A DNA stretch of 64,000 nucleotides. It comes from Alcaligenes faecalis. Its GTDB lineage: Bacteria; Pseudomonadota; Gammaproteobacteria; Burkholderiales; Burkholderiaceae_B. Below the pieces are notes generated by a model. The model made no database searches, was not told the origin of the DNA, and saw nothing but the letters and a program-made list of their open reading frames with translations. Numbering within the stretch: position 1 is the stretch's first letter; every line of letters begins with the position of its first letter. Shown piece after piece: positions 56,680 to 64,000 of this stretch. The stretch spans positions 3,534,001 through 3,598,000 of the forward strand of contig NZ_CP023667.1 in NCBI RefSeq assembly GCF_002443155.1, written 5' to 3'. The translations under genes and the position numbers were made by a program.

Positions 56680-57042
56680 ATGAAATACGATGAGGCACAA
56701 CGCACCCCCCCTAAACGTTTGCAGGAAGCCAGCGCCATTGGTCAGAAGCTCCAGCAACTGCGCATCGCCCATGGAATGACTCAAAGCGATGTGGCTGCTC
56801 GTGCTGGTATTTCACGGTCCACGGCCGCCCTGCTTGAGCAAGGTAATGAAAGCCGAACGATGTCTCAGATCCTGCGCTACCTCCATGCCATTGAGCCCGA
56901 ACTTACCTTGCTGGATCTGCTCACAGAGCAGTCCGGCGCTGTGCGGAGCTTCAACAATGCCAACAAGGTACAGCGTGTCTCCAGGAAAAATGCATCGAAT
57001 ACGGCCAACATCGCTCCAGCCAAGGACAAATATGACTTCTAA
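56680..57042 (+). CDS. HipB-like HTH antitoxin/repressor (second module)
   Basis: 120 residues. A typical Xre helix-turn-helix at about 25-75 reads GQKLQQLRIAHGMTQSDVAARAGISRSTAALLEQGNESRTMSQILRYLHAI. The tail (about 85-120) is polar and Asn/Lys-rich, as in HipB tails. It should repress the operon and bind the kinase. AGAAAGGG lies 6 bases upstream of the ATG. The stop overlaps the hipA-like start by 11 bp. Confidence 0.88.
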   Translation: MKYDEAQRTPPKRLQEASAIGQKLQQLRIAHGMTQSDVAARAGISRSTAALLEQGNESRTMSQILRYLHAIEPELTLLDLLTEQSGAVRSFNNANKVQRVSRKNASNTANIAPAKDKYDF

Positions 57043-58420
57043 ACCGCGCAATCCATACAGCCGACCACCCAGTCAGGTTGCTGTGTTTGCTCATATTGCC
57101 CAAAGCGATCAGGGCAATGCTTTTGTACCGGCAGGACTACTGGAGAACGCGAATTCCGATGCGCCAAGCTTCACCTACGGTAAGCGCTATGTACAACGGC
57201 AACACGCGATTGAAATCGATCCTGCAGCACTGCCACTAACGGCAGAAAACGGAGGCATACAACGTTTTACCTTACCTGGGCTGCACGAGTTTGGTGGACT
57301 GCGCGACGCGGCCCCTGATGCATGGGGTCGACGTGTCATCGAAAACAAACTCAAAGTAGGCTCGGGCGTTTTACCTGAAGTCGCCTATTTACTGGAGGCC
57401 GGAGTGGATCGCGTAGGCGCACTGGATATTCGACTGACGCTCGATTCCCCCGCCAAGAAATCGGCAGTTGGGGAGGTCAGCCTTGAACGCCTACTTGAAG
57501 CCGCTGATCGTATTGAAAATGACGAAGACATCGGTGAGGGCCTGGCTGACTGCTTTGAAGGCCTAGGTTCGGCTGGCGGAGCCCGGCCCAAAGCATCTAT
57601 TCGCGATGAATCCGATGTGCTGTGGCTGGCGAAATTCCCTTCCAAGTCTGATCGCGCCTGCAATGCTGTACTTGAAGCTGGCACCTTGGAATTGGCACGT
57701 GCTGCAGATCTATGCGTTCCACCCGTGCATATCCAATCTGTTGGCACGGCGCGCGTGCTCTTCATTCGTAGATTTGACCGTTACTGGGCAGCTCCGGGAG
57801 AAGCACCCGCCCCCGGCCAGGACAGTTGGTCGCCCTCCACCCCAGAACACAATGCTTCTACCGTTGAGGGGCGTATCGGCTTTTGCTCCGCTATGACCCT
57901 GATGGGCATTGACGAGTACGAAGCAAGAAGCAGTTCCTATCAGGCACTGGCCCTCAAACTACGAGAGCGTTGTTTGCCCACCTTCATCGATCGTGATTTA
58001 CGTGAACTATTCAAGCGCCAAGCCCTGAACATCTTTGCCAACAACAATGACGATCACTTGAGAAACCACGCCTTCATCTATGACGTGGTCGGCAAAGGAT
58101 GGAGGTTAAGTCCGCTCTATGACGTTCTGCCCATGAACACGGTGGCAAGCGAACGTTATTTGCACCTCGAACTAGGAGAGCAAGGAAGGCTGGCCACCCT
58201 GGACAACTTAATGACACGTTGGGCAGCCTACTTCTCTAGCCGCCAAGAAGCCATTCGCGCCTTGCATGAAGTATGGATAGTCGTCAGAGCCTGGAAGCCT
58301 TATTTTGAGCAGTTCGATGCATCCGCCCAAGACATGGACTATCTGGAGGGAGCATTCAGACCACTAGAGCGCTTGGCCTCCTCCTCCTTAGCGAAGGAAT
58401 TGCGAGCCTTCGGGAACTAA
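57032..58420 (+). CDS. HipA-like serine/threonine kinase toxin (second module)
   Basis: 462 residues from an ATG overlapping the hipB stop (ATGACTTCTAA). An N-terminal HipA subdomain (GGLRDAAPDAWGRRVIENKL, 88-107) is followed by the glycine-rich loop SAGGARPKA (180-188) and the hinge region FIRRFDRY (245-251). The catalytic loop is NNNDDHLRNH (337-346), equivalent to N-x-D-x-H-x-K-N with Arg at the Lys position. The metal-binding segment is LYDVLP (362-367). All kinase elements look intact, so it is probably active. HipA targets GltX; this divergent member may have another target. Confidence 0.9.
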   Translation: MTSKPRNPYSRPPSQVAVFAHIAQSDQGNAFVPAGLLENANSDAPSFTYGKRYVQRQHAIEIDPAALPLTAENGGIQRFTLPGLHEFGGLRDAAPDAWGRRVIENKLKVGSGVLPEVAYLLEAGVDRVGALDIRLTLDSPAKKSAVGEVSLERLLEAADRIENDEDIGEGLADCFEGLGSAGGARPKASIRDESDVLWLAKFPSKSDRACNAVLEAGTLELARAADLCVPPVHIQSVGTARVLFIRRFDRYWAAPGEAPAPGQDSWSPSTPEHNASTVEGRIGFCSAMTLMGIDEYEARSSSYQALALKLRERCLPTFIDRDLRELFKRQALNIFANNNDDHLRNHAFIYDVVGKGWRLSPLYDVLPMNTVASERYLHLELGEQGRLATLDNLMTRWAAYFSSRQEAIRALHEVWIVVRAWKPYFEQFDASAQDMDYLEGAFRPLERLASSSLAKELRAFGN

Positions 58421-58492
58421 ACCATCATTCCTGTTATTTACATACTGGCAACCTGAAAAACGTATCACCTTCTACACGCCCCTAGCCCCCTT

Positions 58493-58969
58493 CTACAGAT
58501 TCAAGTCATACGTCACCCACGCTGTCGCCTGAGCCAGACCATCGTATAGCCTTCGCGCCTGCGCATTGTCCTGCGCCGTAATCCAGCTCAGGAACGGCCA
58601 GCCTTGCTCCTTACCTGCCTGGGCGACTGCCTCAATCAAACGGCGGCCCAGCCCGCCGCCTCGCTGTTCCGGCAACACAAACAAGTCATCCAGAAAACCT
58701 GCGTCCTTGCCCAGCAAGGGCTCCGGGAAAGAACGGTAATGCGCCAAACCCAGCAGCACACCATTCGCCGTAGCTACCACCTTCCCCTGCAAAGGATGCT
58801 GCGCATCCAGCAGCCAGGACCAGGTACAAGCCAGGATCTCTTCATTCATGGGCTCTTTGTAAAACTCGGCGTACTGCCGATATAGCCGCTCCCAAGCGAC
58901 CCGGTCTTGCGGCTGCAAATCCCGGATCTGAATACCATCGGCTACTGGCTGTTCTGCACTGCTAGTCAT
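58493..58969 (-). CDS. GNAT N-acetyltransferase
   Basis: 158 residues. The acetyl-CoA motif A is DLFVLPEQRGGGLGRRLIEAVAQAGKEQGW (R/Q-x2-G-x-G/A), and the C-terminal strand has ITAQDNAQARRLYDGLA. Its substrate is unknown. It is the third gene after GST and LLM monooxygenase on the same strand, 19 bp from the latter, so it is part of the cassette opposite the LysR gene. Confidence 0.88.
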   Translation of the reverse strand: MTSSAEQPVADGIQIRDLQPQDRVAWERLYRQYAEFYKEPMNEEILACTWSWLLDAQHPLQGKVVATANGVLLGLAHYRSFPEPLLGKDAGFLDDLFVLPEQRGGGLGRRLIEAVAQAGKEQGWPFLSWITAQDNAQARRLYDGLAQATAWVTYDLNL

Positions 58970-58987
58970 GCTTGTATTCCCCTGTTG

Positions 58988-60019
58988 CTACCATGCTGTT
59001 GCAAGGGCAGGCTGCGCCTGGTGAGAGGCAAAATGCGGGAGCACATACTCAGCCAGCTCCTGGATAATTTCCGCCGCCGGTCGCTGCGCAAACTGAATAC
59101 CCAAAGCGGCATGATTCACACCCGCTGCCTGCCACTCCTCCAGCAAGGTAATCAGTCCCTTGCGCCCGGTACGCAGTGTAAAACCACCGCGCAAAGGTGT
59201 GCGTGGATAATCGGGGTCATCCACCAAATCCAGCCATTCATTGCTCATGTGAGGACGGAAACCGCCATCTGGAATCCGGGCGCGCCAAGCCCGAATTTTG
59301 GCAGCCAGCTTTTGCGGACCTAACGGTGTATGTGTGGCTTCCGGATAGGTCAGCCAACCATCGGCATGTTCTGCGATCCATTCGGGCGACTGCCCCGAGG
59401 AGCTGGTGACAATCAAGGGAATGGAGCCATGCACAGGCTTGGGTAACAGCTCTGCGGTATCGAAGCGGCCCAGCGGAGAATCAATATCCAGTTGCCCCGC
59501 TTGCGTTAGCTGACGGAAGTAGCTGACAGCCTGCGCAAAACGCTCTGCCCGTTCGGCCCACTCCACGCCGTAGGCGGGAAACTCCACCGGCCTGTCCCCG
59601 GAAGCAATACCCAGCACCAAGCGTCCACCGGACAATTGATCAATGGAGAAAGCGGATTTCGCCAGGTCGATCGGGTGACGCAGGGAGAAAATCGTGCTGC
59701 CCGTGGCCAAGGCCACCCGCTTGGTGCGAGCAGCCAGAAAAGCCAGATAGGTAAAGGGGTCGAACACCTGTCCCGCATCTCCGAAATTTGGATCATACAA
59801 GGGCACATCACGTACCCACACCGCCGCAAAATCCTGCCGGTCTATCTCCTCTACGAGGGCCGCCTGTCCGGCCAGCACACTCATATCGCCTTGATAAAAG
59901 CGCAGAGGCAGGAAGATACCCATGGTCAGGCGACCCGGCGCAAACATGCGGCTATAGCCAGGGTGATTGGCAAAGGCAGGGAAAGAGGCGCCTTGAGTCA
60001 GGCTTGTTTCAATCGTCAT
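58988..60019 (-). CDS. LLM-class (luciferase-like) flavin-dependent oxidoreductase
   Basis: 343 residues, TIM-barrel bacterial luciferase fold. The conserved segments are FAAVWVRDVPLYDPNFGD, TKRVALATGSTIFSLRHPIDLAKSAFSIDQLSGGRLVLGIASGDRP and PLIVTSSSGQSPEWIAEHADGWLTYP. It resembles the BA3436-type subfamily, used by some FMN-dependent monooxygenases. Cofactor is probably FMNH2 or F420, more likely FMNH2 here. 12 bp from the GST gene and co-transcribed with it. Confidence 0.85.
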   Translation of the reverse strand: MTIETSLTQGASFPAFANHPGYSRMFAPGRLTMGIFLPLRFYQGDMSVLAGQAALVEEIDRQDFAAVWVRDVPLYDPNFGDAGQVFDPFTYLAFLAARTKRVALATGSTIFSLRHPIDLAKSAFSIDQLSGGRLVLGIASGDRPVEFPAYGVEWAERAERFAQAVSYFRQLTQAGQLDIDSPLGRFDTAELLPKPVHGSIPLIVTSSSGQSPEWIAEHADGWLTYPEATHTPLGPQKLAAKIRAWRARIPDGGFRPHMSNEWLDLVDDPDYPRTPLRGGFTLRTGRKGLITLLEEWQAAGVNHAALGIQFAQRPAAEIIQELAEYVLPHFASHQAQPALATAW

Positions 60020-60031
60020 GACGTTTTCCCC

Positions 60032-60655
60032 TCAAGCACCGGTAGCAGGTTCAGGCAAGGTGATGCCCATACGGACTGCGGGGCGTTGGGCCACGCGCTC
60101 ATGCCAGGCACTCATATGCGAGTACTGGCTGAAATCAAAGTCGATAATTCGCGCAATATGCGTCCAGCCAAAATGCGCAATGTCGGCAATGGAATAGTCC
60201 TTTCCTGCCAGATAAGGATGGTCTGCCAAGCGTGTATCCAGCACGGTGAACAGATCATTCACCAGACGGCGGTAGCGCTCGATGGCGGCCGGAATCTTCT
60301 CTTGCGCGAACAGCTCGAAATGCACACGCTGGCCCAGAATCGGCCCCACGCTGGAGGAATGAAATTGCAGCCATTTGATCGTTTCCCAGCGCTGAACAGG
60401 ATCTTTTGAAAGCAATTGGCCGGTTTTCTCCGCCAGATACAACAGGATCGCGGCGGACTCGAACAGGACAACACCTGTTTCATCATCCCTCATCACCGGG
60501 ATACGCCCATGCGGATTCAGAGCCAGAAACTCCGGCTGCTTATGCTCGTTCGCTTCAATACGCACGTGATGCAGGCGATATGGAAGCGCCAGCTCTTCCA
60601 GGGCGATGGTCGCCTTAAAACCGTTGGGCGAACTATCGGTGTACAGATCAATCAT
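60032..60655 (-). CDS. Glutathione S-transferase family protein
   Basis: 207 residues. An N-terminal thioredoxin-fold domain (MIDLYTDSSPNGFKATIALEEL, then IPVMRDDETGVVLFESAAILLYLAEKTG, with the cis-Pro and E-S glutathione-binding pair) precedes an alpha-helical domain. It resembles YfcG/YghU-type GSTs with disulfide reductase activity. It heads a GST-LLM-GNAT unit transcribed away from the LysR regulator. Confidence 0.9.
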   Translation of the reverse strand: MIDLYTDSSPNGFKATIALEELALPYRLHHVRIEANEHKQPEFLALNPHGRIPVMRDDETGVVLFESAAILLYLAEKTGQLLSKDPVQRWETIKWLQFHSSSVGPILGQRVHFELFAQEKIPAAIERYRRLVNDLFTVLDTRLADHPYLAGKDYSIADIAHFGWTHIARIIDFDFSQYSHMSAWHERVAQRPAVRMGITLPEPATGA

Positions 60656-60697
60656 GGTGCAGCTCCCAAACTGAAAGTTCGCTCTTCTTTTGTATAT

Positions 60698-60799
60698 AGA
60701 TAAGCTAAACTTTAAAAACGATTCAGAAGCCTATTTTCCCCAGCTATATGGACAAATAAAAACGATTAAATCTGCTTTAAAGATTTAGATAAACTAAAC
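60698..60799. promoter_or_regulatory. Direct repeats in the LysR/GST divergent promoter
   Basis: AGATAAGCTAAAC (60698-60710) and AGATAAACTAAAC (60787-60799) differ at one base and border the divergent region. The second ends one base before the lysR-like ATG. They are candidate regulator-binding sites. Confidence 0.55.
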
Positions 60800-60800
60800 C

Positions 60801-61685
60801 ATGAATCCTGTCTTTCCTCTGCAGGCTCTGCGCGCCTTTACCGAAGTCGGACGCCACGGCAGCATCAAGCTGGCCGCCCAGGCGCTGGGCGTGACCTCGG
60901 GCGCAGTCAGCCAGCAAATCCGGCTACTGGAAGATCGCTTGGGCGTGACACTGTTTGTGCGCAGCCACCACAAAATGAGCCTGAGCGAAGCAGGTGATCA
61001 GGTCTACCCTGTCCTGCTGACGGCGTTCGACCAGATCGAACAGGCCATGCACACGCTGGAAGCCACCAAGCAAAGGAAGACACTGACGATCAGCACCGTG
61101 CCTTCCTTTGCCGCATCCTGGCTGATTCCCCGGCTGGCCGACTTCAAGCAACGCCATCCCGATATCGAAATCCGTGTGGAGGCGTCCCCCACGCTGGTGG
61201 ACCTGCGTCGCGACAAAGTGGATATCGCCATTCGCCACGGCCTGGGCGTGTATCCCGGCTTGCAGGCCGAGCCCTTGATGGCCCCTGTCTTGCTGCCTGT
61301 AGCCAGCCCTGCGTTGCTGCAAGACAAGCCAGTCATTCAGGAACCAGCAGATTGCCTGGAGTGGCCACTGCTGCAAGATGCCGACCGGGCCGACTGGGCG
61401 CTTTGGCTGTCTGCCCACGGGGTGGAGGACGATGCACGCGCCGATAGAGGCACGGCTTTCGAGGATGATTACCTGCTGATACGCGGTGCGATTGCGGGCC
61501 TGGGGTTGGCCTTGATACCGCAGGAATATGCGCAGGATGAAATAGCCGCAGGCCGCTTGGTGCAAGTGCTGGACAAGCCTTGGCCAGCGCGCTTTGCCTA
61601 CTACCTGGTGACCTTGCCTGACACGACGCAAAGAGCAGAGGTCCGTGCCTTTAGGGATTGGATAATCGAGCAAGCCCAGTTATAG
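60801..61685 (+). CDS. LysR-family transcriptional regulator, GcvA-like
   Basis: 294 residues. The N-terminal winged helix (LQALRAFTEVGRHGSIKLAAQALGVTSGAVSQQIRLLEDRLGVTLFVR) is of the GcvA subgroup. The substrate-binding domain spans about 90-290 (DIAIRHGLGVYPGLQAEPL). It is divergent from the GST-LLM-GNAT genes, which it probably regulates. The inducer is unknown. Confidence 0.92.
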   Translation: MNPVFPLQALRAFTEVGRHGSIKLAAQALGVTSGAVSQQIRLLEDRLGVTLFVRSHHKMSLSEAGDQVYPVLLTAFDQIEQAMHTLEATKQRKTLTISTVPSFAASWLIPRLADFKQRHPDIEIRVEASPTLVDLRRDKVDIAIRHGLGVYPGLQAEPLMAPVLLPVASPALLQDKPVIQEPADCLEWPLLQDADRADWALWLSAHGVEDDARADRGTAFEDDYLLIRGAIAGLGLALIPQEYAQDEIAAGRLVQVLDKPWPARFAYYLVTLPDTTQRAEVRAFRDWIIEQAQL

Positions 61686-61797
61686 CAAGGTAGCCAGTCT
61701 ATGTAGGACCACCACTTCAACAGTCCCCATGTCCACGCCCCCAGCTCCAGACATCGAAAATCCGCCTGACCTCCAACAAGGAAGCATATGATTTTTT

Positions 61798-61829
61798 TGA
61801 AAAAAAGCCCCGTCCCAAAAGGACGGGGC
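61798..61829 (-). terminator. Terminator of the reductase/oxygenase unit
   Basis: GCCCCGTCC/GGACGGGGC with a 5-base loop, followed on the minus strand by TTTTTTTC, about 28 bases past the reductase stop. Confidence 0.92.
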
Positions 61830-61856
61830 AAACCTCAACAAGCAATTGAAAAACTC

Positions 61857-63074
61857 TTAAGGTAATTCCACAGCCACCGGACCACGGGGACGGGAACAGC
61901 ACAACAAGACTTTGCCCTCTGGCACAGGGTCCAGAGGCTCTTCAAAATAATCGACCTCGCCCGATACCAGAGTGCACATGCAGGTATTGCACAGGCCGGC
62001 CCGGCAATTGAAGTCCGGGCTCAAGCCCGTTTCTTCAGCCAGATCCAGCAAGGAAGGACAGTCCTCATGCCATTGGGCCTGACGACCGTCGGGCAGGAAC
62101 GTCACGGTTTGCGTCGCATCCACGGCGGTTTCAGCACTGGTTTGCGCAGCAGCTTCAGTGATGGCGGGGAGCAACGCCTGCTCTGCGTTCACCCCTGCGG
62201 CGCTGGAGACCATGGCCGTTTGCCCCTCAGGCTGAACCGTGCTGGCGGCAGTATCGCCAGCCAGGGTGTTTTCCAGCACCGTGGCCGGGCCAAAAAACTC
62301 GTAGTGAATGCGCTCTCGCGCCACACCCAAGCTACGCAACACACCGTAATTGCTCTGCATGAAGGCACCAGGCCCACACAGGTAAAACTCGTAATCATCC
62401 AGTGGCAGCCAACGCTGCAACTGCTCACGTGTAATCAGTCCCGCCACATGGTGCAAACCGGCTTGCTCATCATCTTCCGTCGGGTTGCGATAGCAGAAGT
62501 AAAGCTGCACACCTTCGCGTTGTGCCACCAGCTCGCGCATCTCATCCGCAAAGGCATGCACCACGCTGTTATCACAGGCATGAATCACATACACCTTACG
62601 CTGACTGCGTTTAAGCAAGCGATGCAGCATGGCCAGCAAAGGGGTCTGGCCCACGCCGCCGCTTAGCAGCACCACAGGCCGCTGGCTGCTCTCGTCCAGC
62701 ACGAACTCGCCCATGGGGCCGGCCGCGCTCAGCACATCGCCCGGCTGCACCTGTTGATGCAGATAGGAGGAGGCCAAGCCATCGGCCACGCTTGACCCGG
62801 CCGGGGCCTTCTCGTGTTTGACGGAAATGCGCAGACGCTCCGTGCAGTCGGGATCCCCCGACACGCTGTAATTGCGCAGCACGGTTTGCCCGTCAATCTC
62901 CAGACGGAACACCAGATACTGACCCGGCTGATAAGGCGGCATAACACCGTCCACCGGCTGCAGTACAAACGAAGTAATCACTTCGCTTTCGCGCTGCTTT
63001 TCCAGGACACGATAATCCCGGAAACGGCGGCTGGCCGTAGCCTCCGTAGACGCAGATGATGCAGTCGTATTCAT
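61857..63074 (-). CDS. Oxygenase reductase: FAD/NAD domain fused to a [2Fe-2S] ferredoxin
   Basis: 405 residues from MNTTASSAS, 5 bp after the oxygenase stop. An FAD domain carries R-x-Y-S (LRNYSVSGDP, about 75-90). An NAD(P)H domain has GGVGQTPLLAMLHRL and CGPGAFM. A linker of about 60 Ala/Thr/Gln-rich residues follows (about 275-330), then a plant-type ferredoxin with NCRAGLCNTCMC and LCCSRP supplying four cysteines. This order matches class IA reductases of Rieske oxygenases. The FAD/NAD part resembles flavohemoglobin more than phthalate-dioxygenase reductase. It passes electrons from NAD(P)H to the oxygenase. Confidence 0.88.
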   Translation of the reverse strand: MNTTASSASTEATASRRFRDYRVLEKQRESEVITSFVLQPVDGVMPPYQPGQYLVFRLEIDGQTVLRNYSVSGDPDCTERLRISVKHEKAPAGSSVADGLASSYLHQQVQPGDVLSAAGPMGEFVLDESSQRPVVLLSGGVGQTPLLAMLHRLLKRSQRKVYVIHACDNSVVHAFADEMRELVAQREGVQLYFCYRNPTEDDEQAGLHHVAGLITREQLQRWLPLDDYEFYLCGPGAFMQSNYGVLRSLGVARERIHYEFFGPATVLENTLAGDTAASTVQPEGQTAMVSSAAGVNAEQALLPAITEAAAQTSAETAVDATQTVTFLPDGRQAQWHEDCPSLLDLAEETGLSPDFNCRAGLCNTCMCTLVSGEVDYFEEPLDPVPEGKVLLCCSRPRGPVAVELP

Positions 63075-63079
63075 CACGC

Positions 63080-64000
63080 TCAAGCCGTTGCCGTCTCGCT
63101 GGCGACGGCTTGCTCGGCCTGGATCATCTGGCTGATCTTGCGACGGAAGCGCAAGGGGCCGGAGTCCAAGGGCAAATCCAAAGCGGCAGGACGCTCTTTC
63201 AGGGCCTTATGCACTTCTTCCAGAACCACTTTGTCTTCCAGGAAAGCGTGGCGCACGTCTTCGTTGAAAATCTTGGAGATAGCCTCGTCATCCGGGCTGA
63301 AGTTGCGCAGCTGGAACCAGAAGTAGCGGGTGTGTTCCTCGTCGATAGGCGTCAGGAAGTTATAGGAGTCCATCAGGAAAACGTCCTGGTGGTACTCGCT
63401 GGGCTCCTCGGTAGCCGCACCGGCGGGCAGAAAGATGGCCTTGATCACGGCCAGCGACGGGAAGCGCACTTCGTACTGCTGTTTGCGGTCGCAATTGCCT
63501 TCAAATTTCACAAACTGCTTGTAAAACGGCGCAACTTCCACATTTTTGGACCAGCGCGAGACCGTCACGCCATTGTCCTCAACCTTCACCGTCAAGGGCA
63601 GGCCGATGATGTCGGGGCTACCAAACGAGCTTTGGTGTACCCAGGACACGTGCGAAGGGTCCAGCAAATTGTCCGTGACGTACAGGTAATTGCAGTCCAG
63701 CTCCATGGCGTCGCCACGGTTCACACCCCACTCGGGATTGTCCCACTCGGGAATGTCGACCAGTTTGGACGGATCAGCTAATTCAGGATCACCCATCCAG
63801 ATCCAGACCAGACCAAAACGCTCCGTACAGGGGTAGCTGCGCACTACCGCGCTTTTAGGGATTTGCGCCACACCGGGCGCCTTGGTACAGGAGCCGCTGC
63901 AATCAAATGTCAGCCCGTGGTAGCCACATTCCACCTGATCGCCAATCAAACGGCCTTTGGACAAAGGCAGGCGACGGTGCGGACAGGAATCTTCCAGGGC
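63080..64000 (-). CDS. Rieske [2Fe-2S] aromatic oxygenase subunit alpha, 5' end beyond window
   Basis: The C-terminal 306 residues are present. The Rieske centre reads C-P-H-R-R-L at the edge and C-G-Y-H-G downstream (C-x-H, then C-x2-H). The catalytic domain has the Fe(II) facial triad region YLYVTDNLLDPSHVSWVHQSSFG with two histidines and an Asp/Asn nearby. It resembles VanA/TsaM/PobA-type one-component oxygenases that demethylate or hydroxylate aromatic acids; substrate is not predictable. It is first in the unit with the reductase 5 bp downstream. Confidence 0.88.
   Translation of the reverse strand, partial: ALEDSCPHRRLPLSKGRLIGDQVECGYHGLTFDCSGSCTKAPGVAQIPKSAVVRSYPCTERFGLVWIWMGDPELADPSKLVDIPEWDNPEWGVNRGDAMELDCNYLYVTDNLLDPSHVSWVHQSSFGSPDIIGLPLTVKVEDNGVTVSRWSKNVEVAPFYKQFVKFEGNCDRKQQYEVRFPSLAVIKAIFLPAGAATEEPSEYHQDVFLMDSYNFLTPIDEEHTRYFWFQLRNFSPDDEAISKIFNEDVRHAFLEDKVVLEEVHKALKERPAALDLPLDSGPLRFRRKISQMIQAEQAVASETATA

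Overview
The window looks like a chromosomal segment of a betaproteobacterium of the Burkholderiales, family Alcaligenaceae, most likely Alcaligenes or a close relative. The support is content and gene order: a coxB-coxA-DUF2970-coxC / SURF1-ctaA-ctaB respiratory block, a PhaM-type polyhydroxyalkanoate granule protein, an fmdB-DUF502-aspS operon, and a five-enzyme type hut pathway with HutF. Genus assignment is inference. I found no rRNA, tRNA, insertion sequence or CRISPR array.

Layout, left to right. 1-1.5 kb: a HipBA-like kinase/repressor pair running off the left edge, then a small DUF6616-type protein. 1.6-7.4 kb: an iron-uptake unit (FecI sigma factor, FecR, TonB siderophore receptor with signalling domain, YncE-like propeller) behind a Fur box. 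7.5-14.6 kb: cell-wall precursor genes glmS and glmU with an Lrp regulator, a glycosyltransferase, PhaM and a NUDIX protein; a GGCTGT microsatellite lies between two convergent genes. 14.7-22.7 kb: the aa3-type cytochrome oxidase structural and heme A genes; the copper chaperone gene ctaG/cox11, often found in such clusters, is not here. 22.7-28.2 kb: a Na+/H+ antiporter with a cyclic-nucleotide-binding domain, and a copper TonB receptor with a DUF2946 partner.

28.4-40.8 kb: rpoH with a perfect CIRCE element upstream, the glutathione-dependent formaldehyde oxidation pair (adhC, fghA), the fmdB-DUF502-aspS-ybhP-clsB operon, a putative Na+/H+ antiporter, ubiA and a PLP aminotransferase. 40.9-49.6 kb: histidine utilisation (hutDIF on +, hutUH on -, hutC on +) with palindromic HutC-type operators. 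This locus is interrupted by a HigBA-like toxin-antitoxin pair and a probable tyrosine-recombinase remnant. HutG and a histidine transporter are not in the window.

49.7-64 kb: an accessory stretch of AraC, GNAT, arylamine N-acetyltransferase, thioredoxin and MFS/DUF2938/MerR genes. It includes a phenicol exporter of the FloR/CmlA family whose long leader holds a 9-codon open frame followed by a hairpin, arranged like the translational attenuator of cmlA. Next come a second HipBA-like module preceded by two large palindromes, a LysR/GST/luciferase-like monooxygenase cassette, and a Rieske oxygenase with its reductase cut by the right edge. The strongest leads are the FloR-like gene with its candidate attenuator, the two HipBA modules with large palindromic control regions, and the CIRCE-rpoH link.
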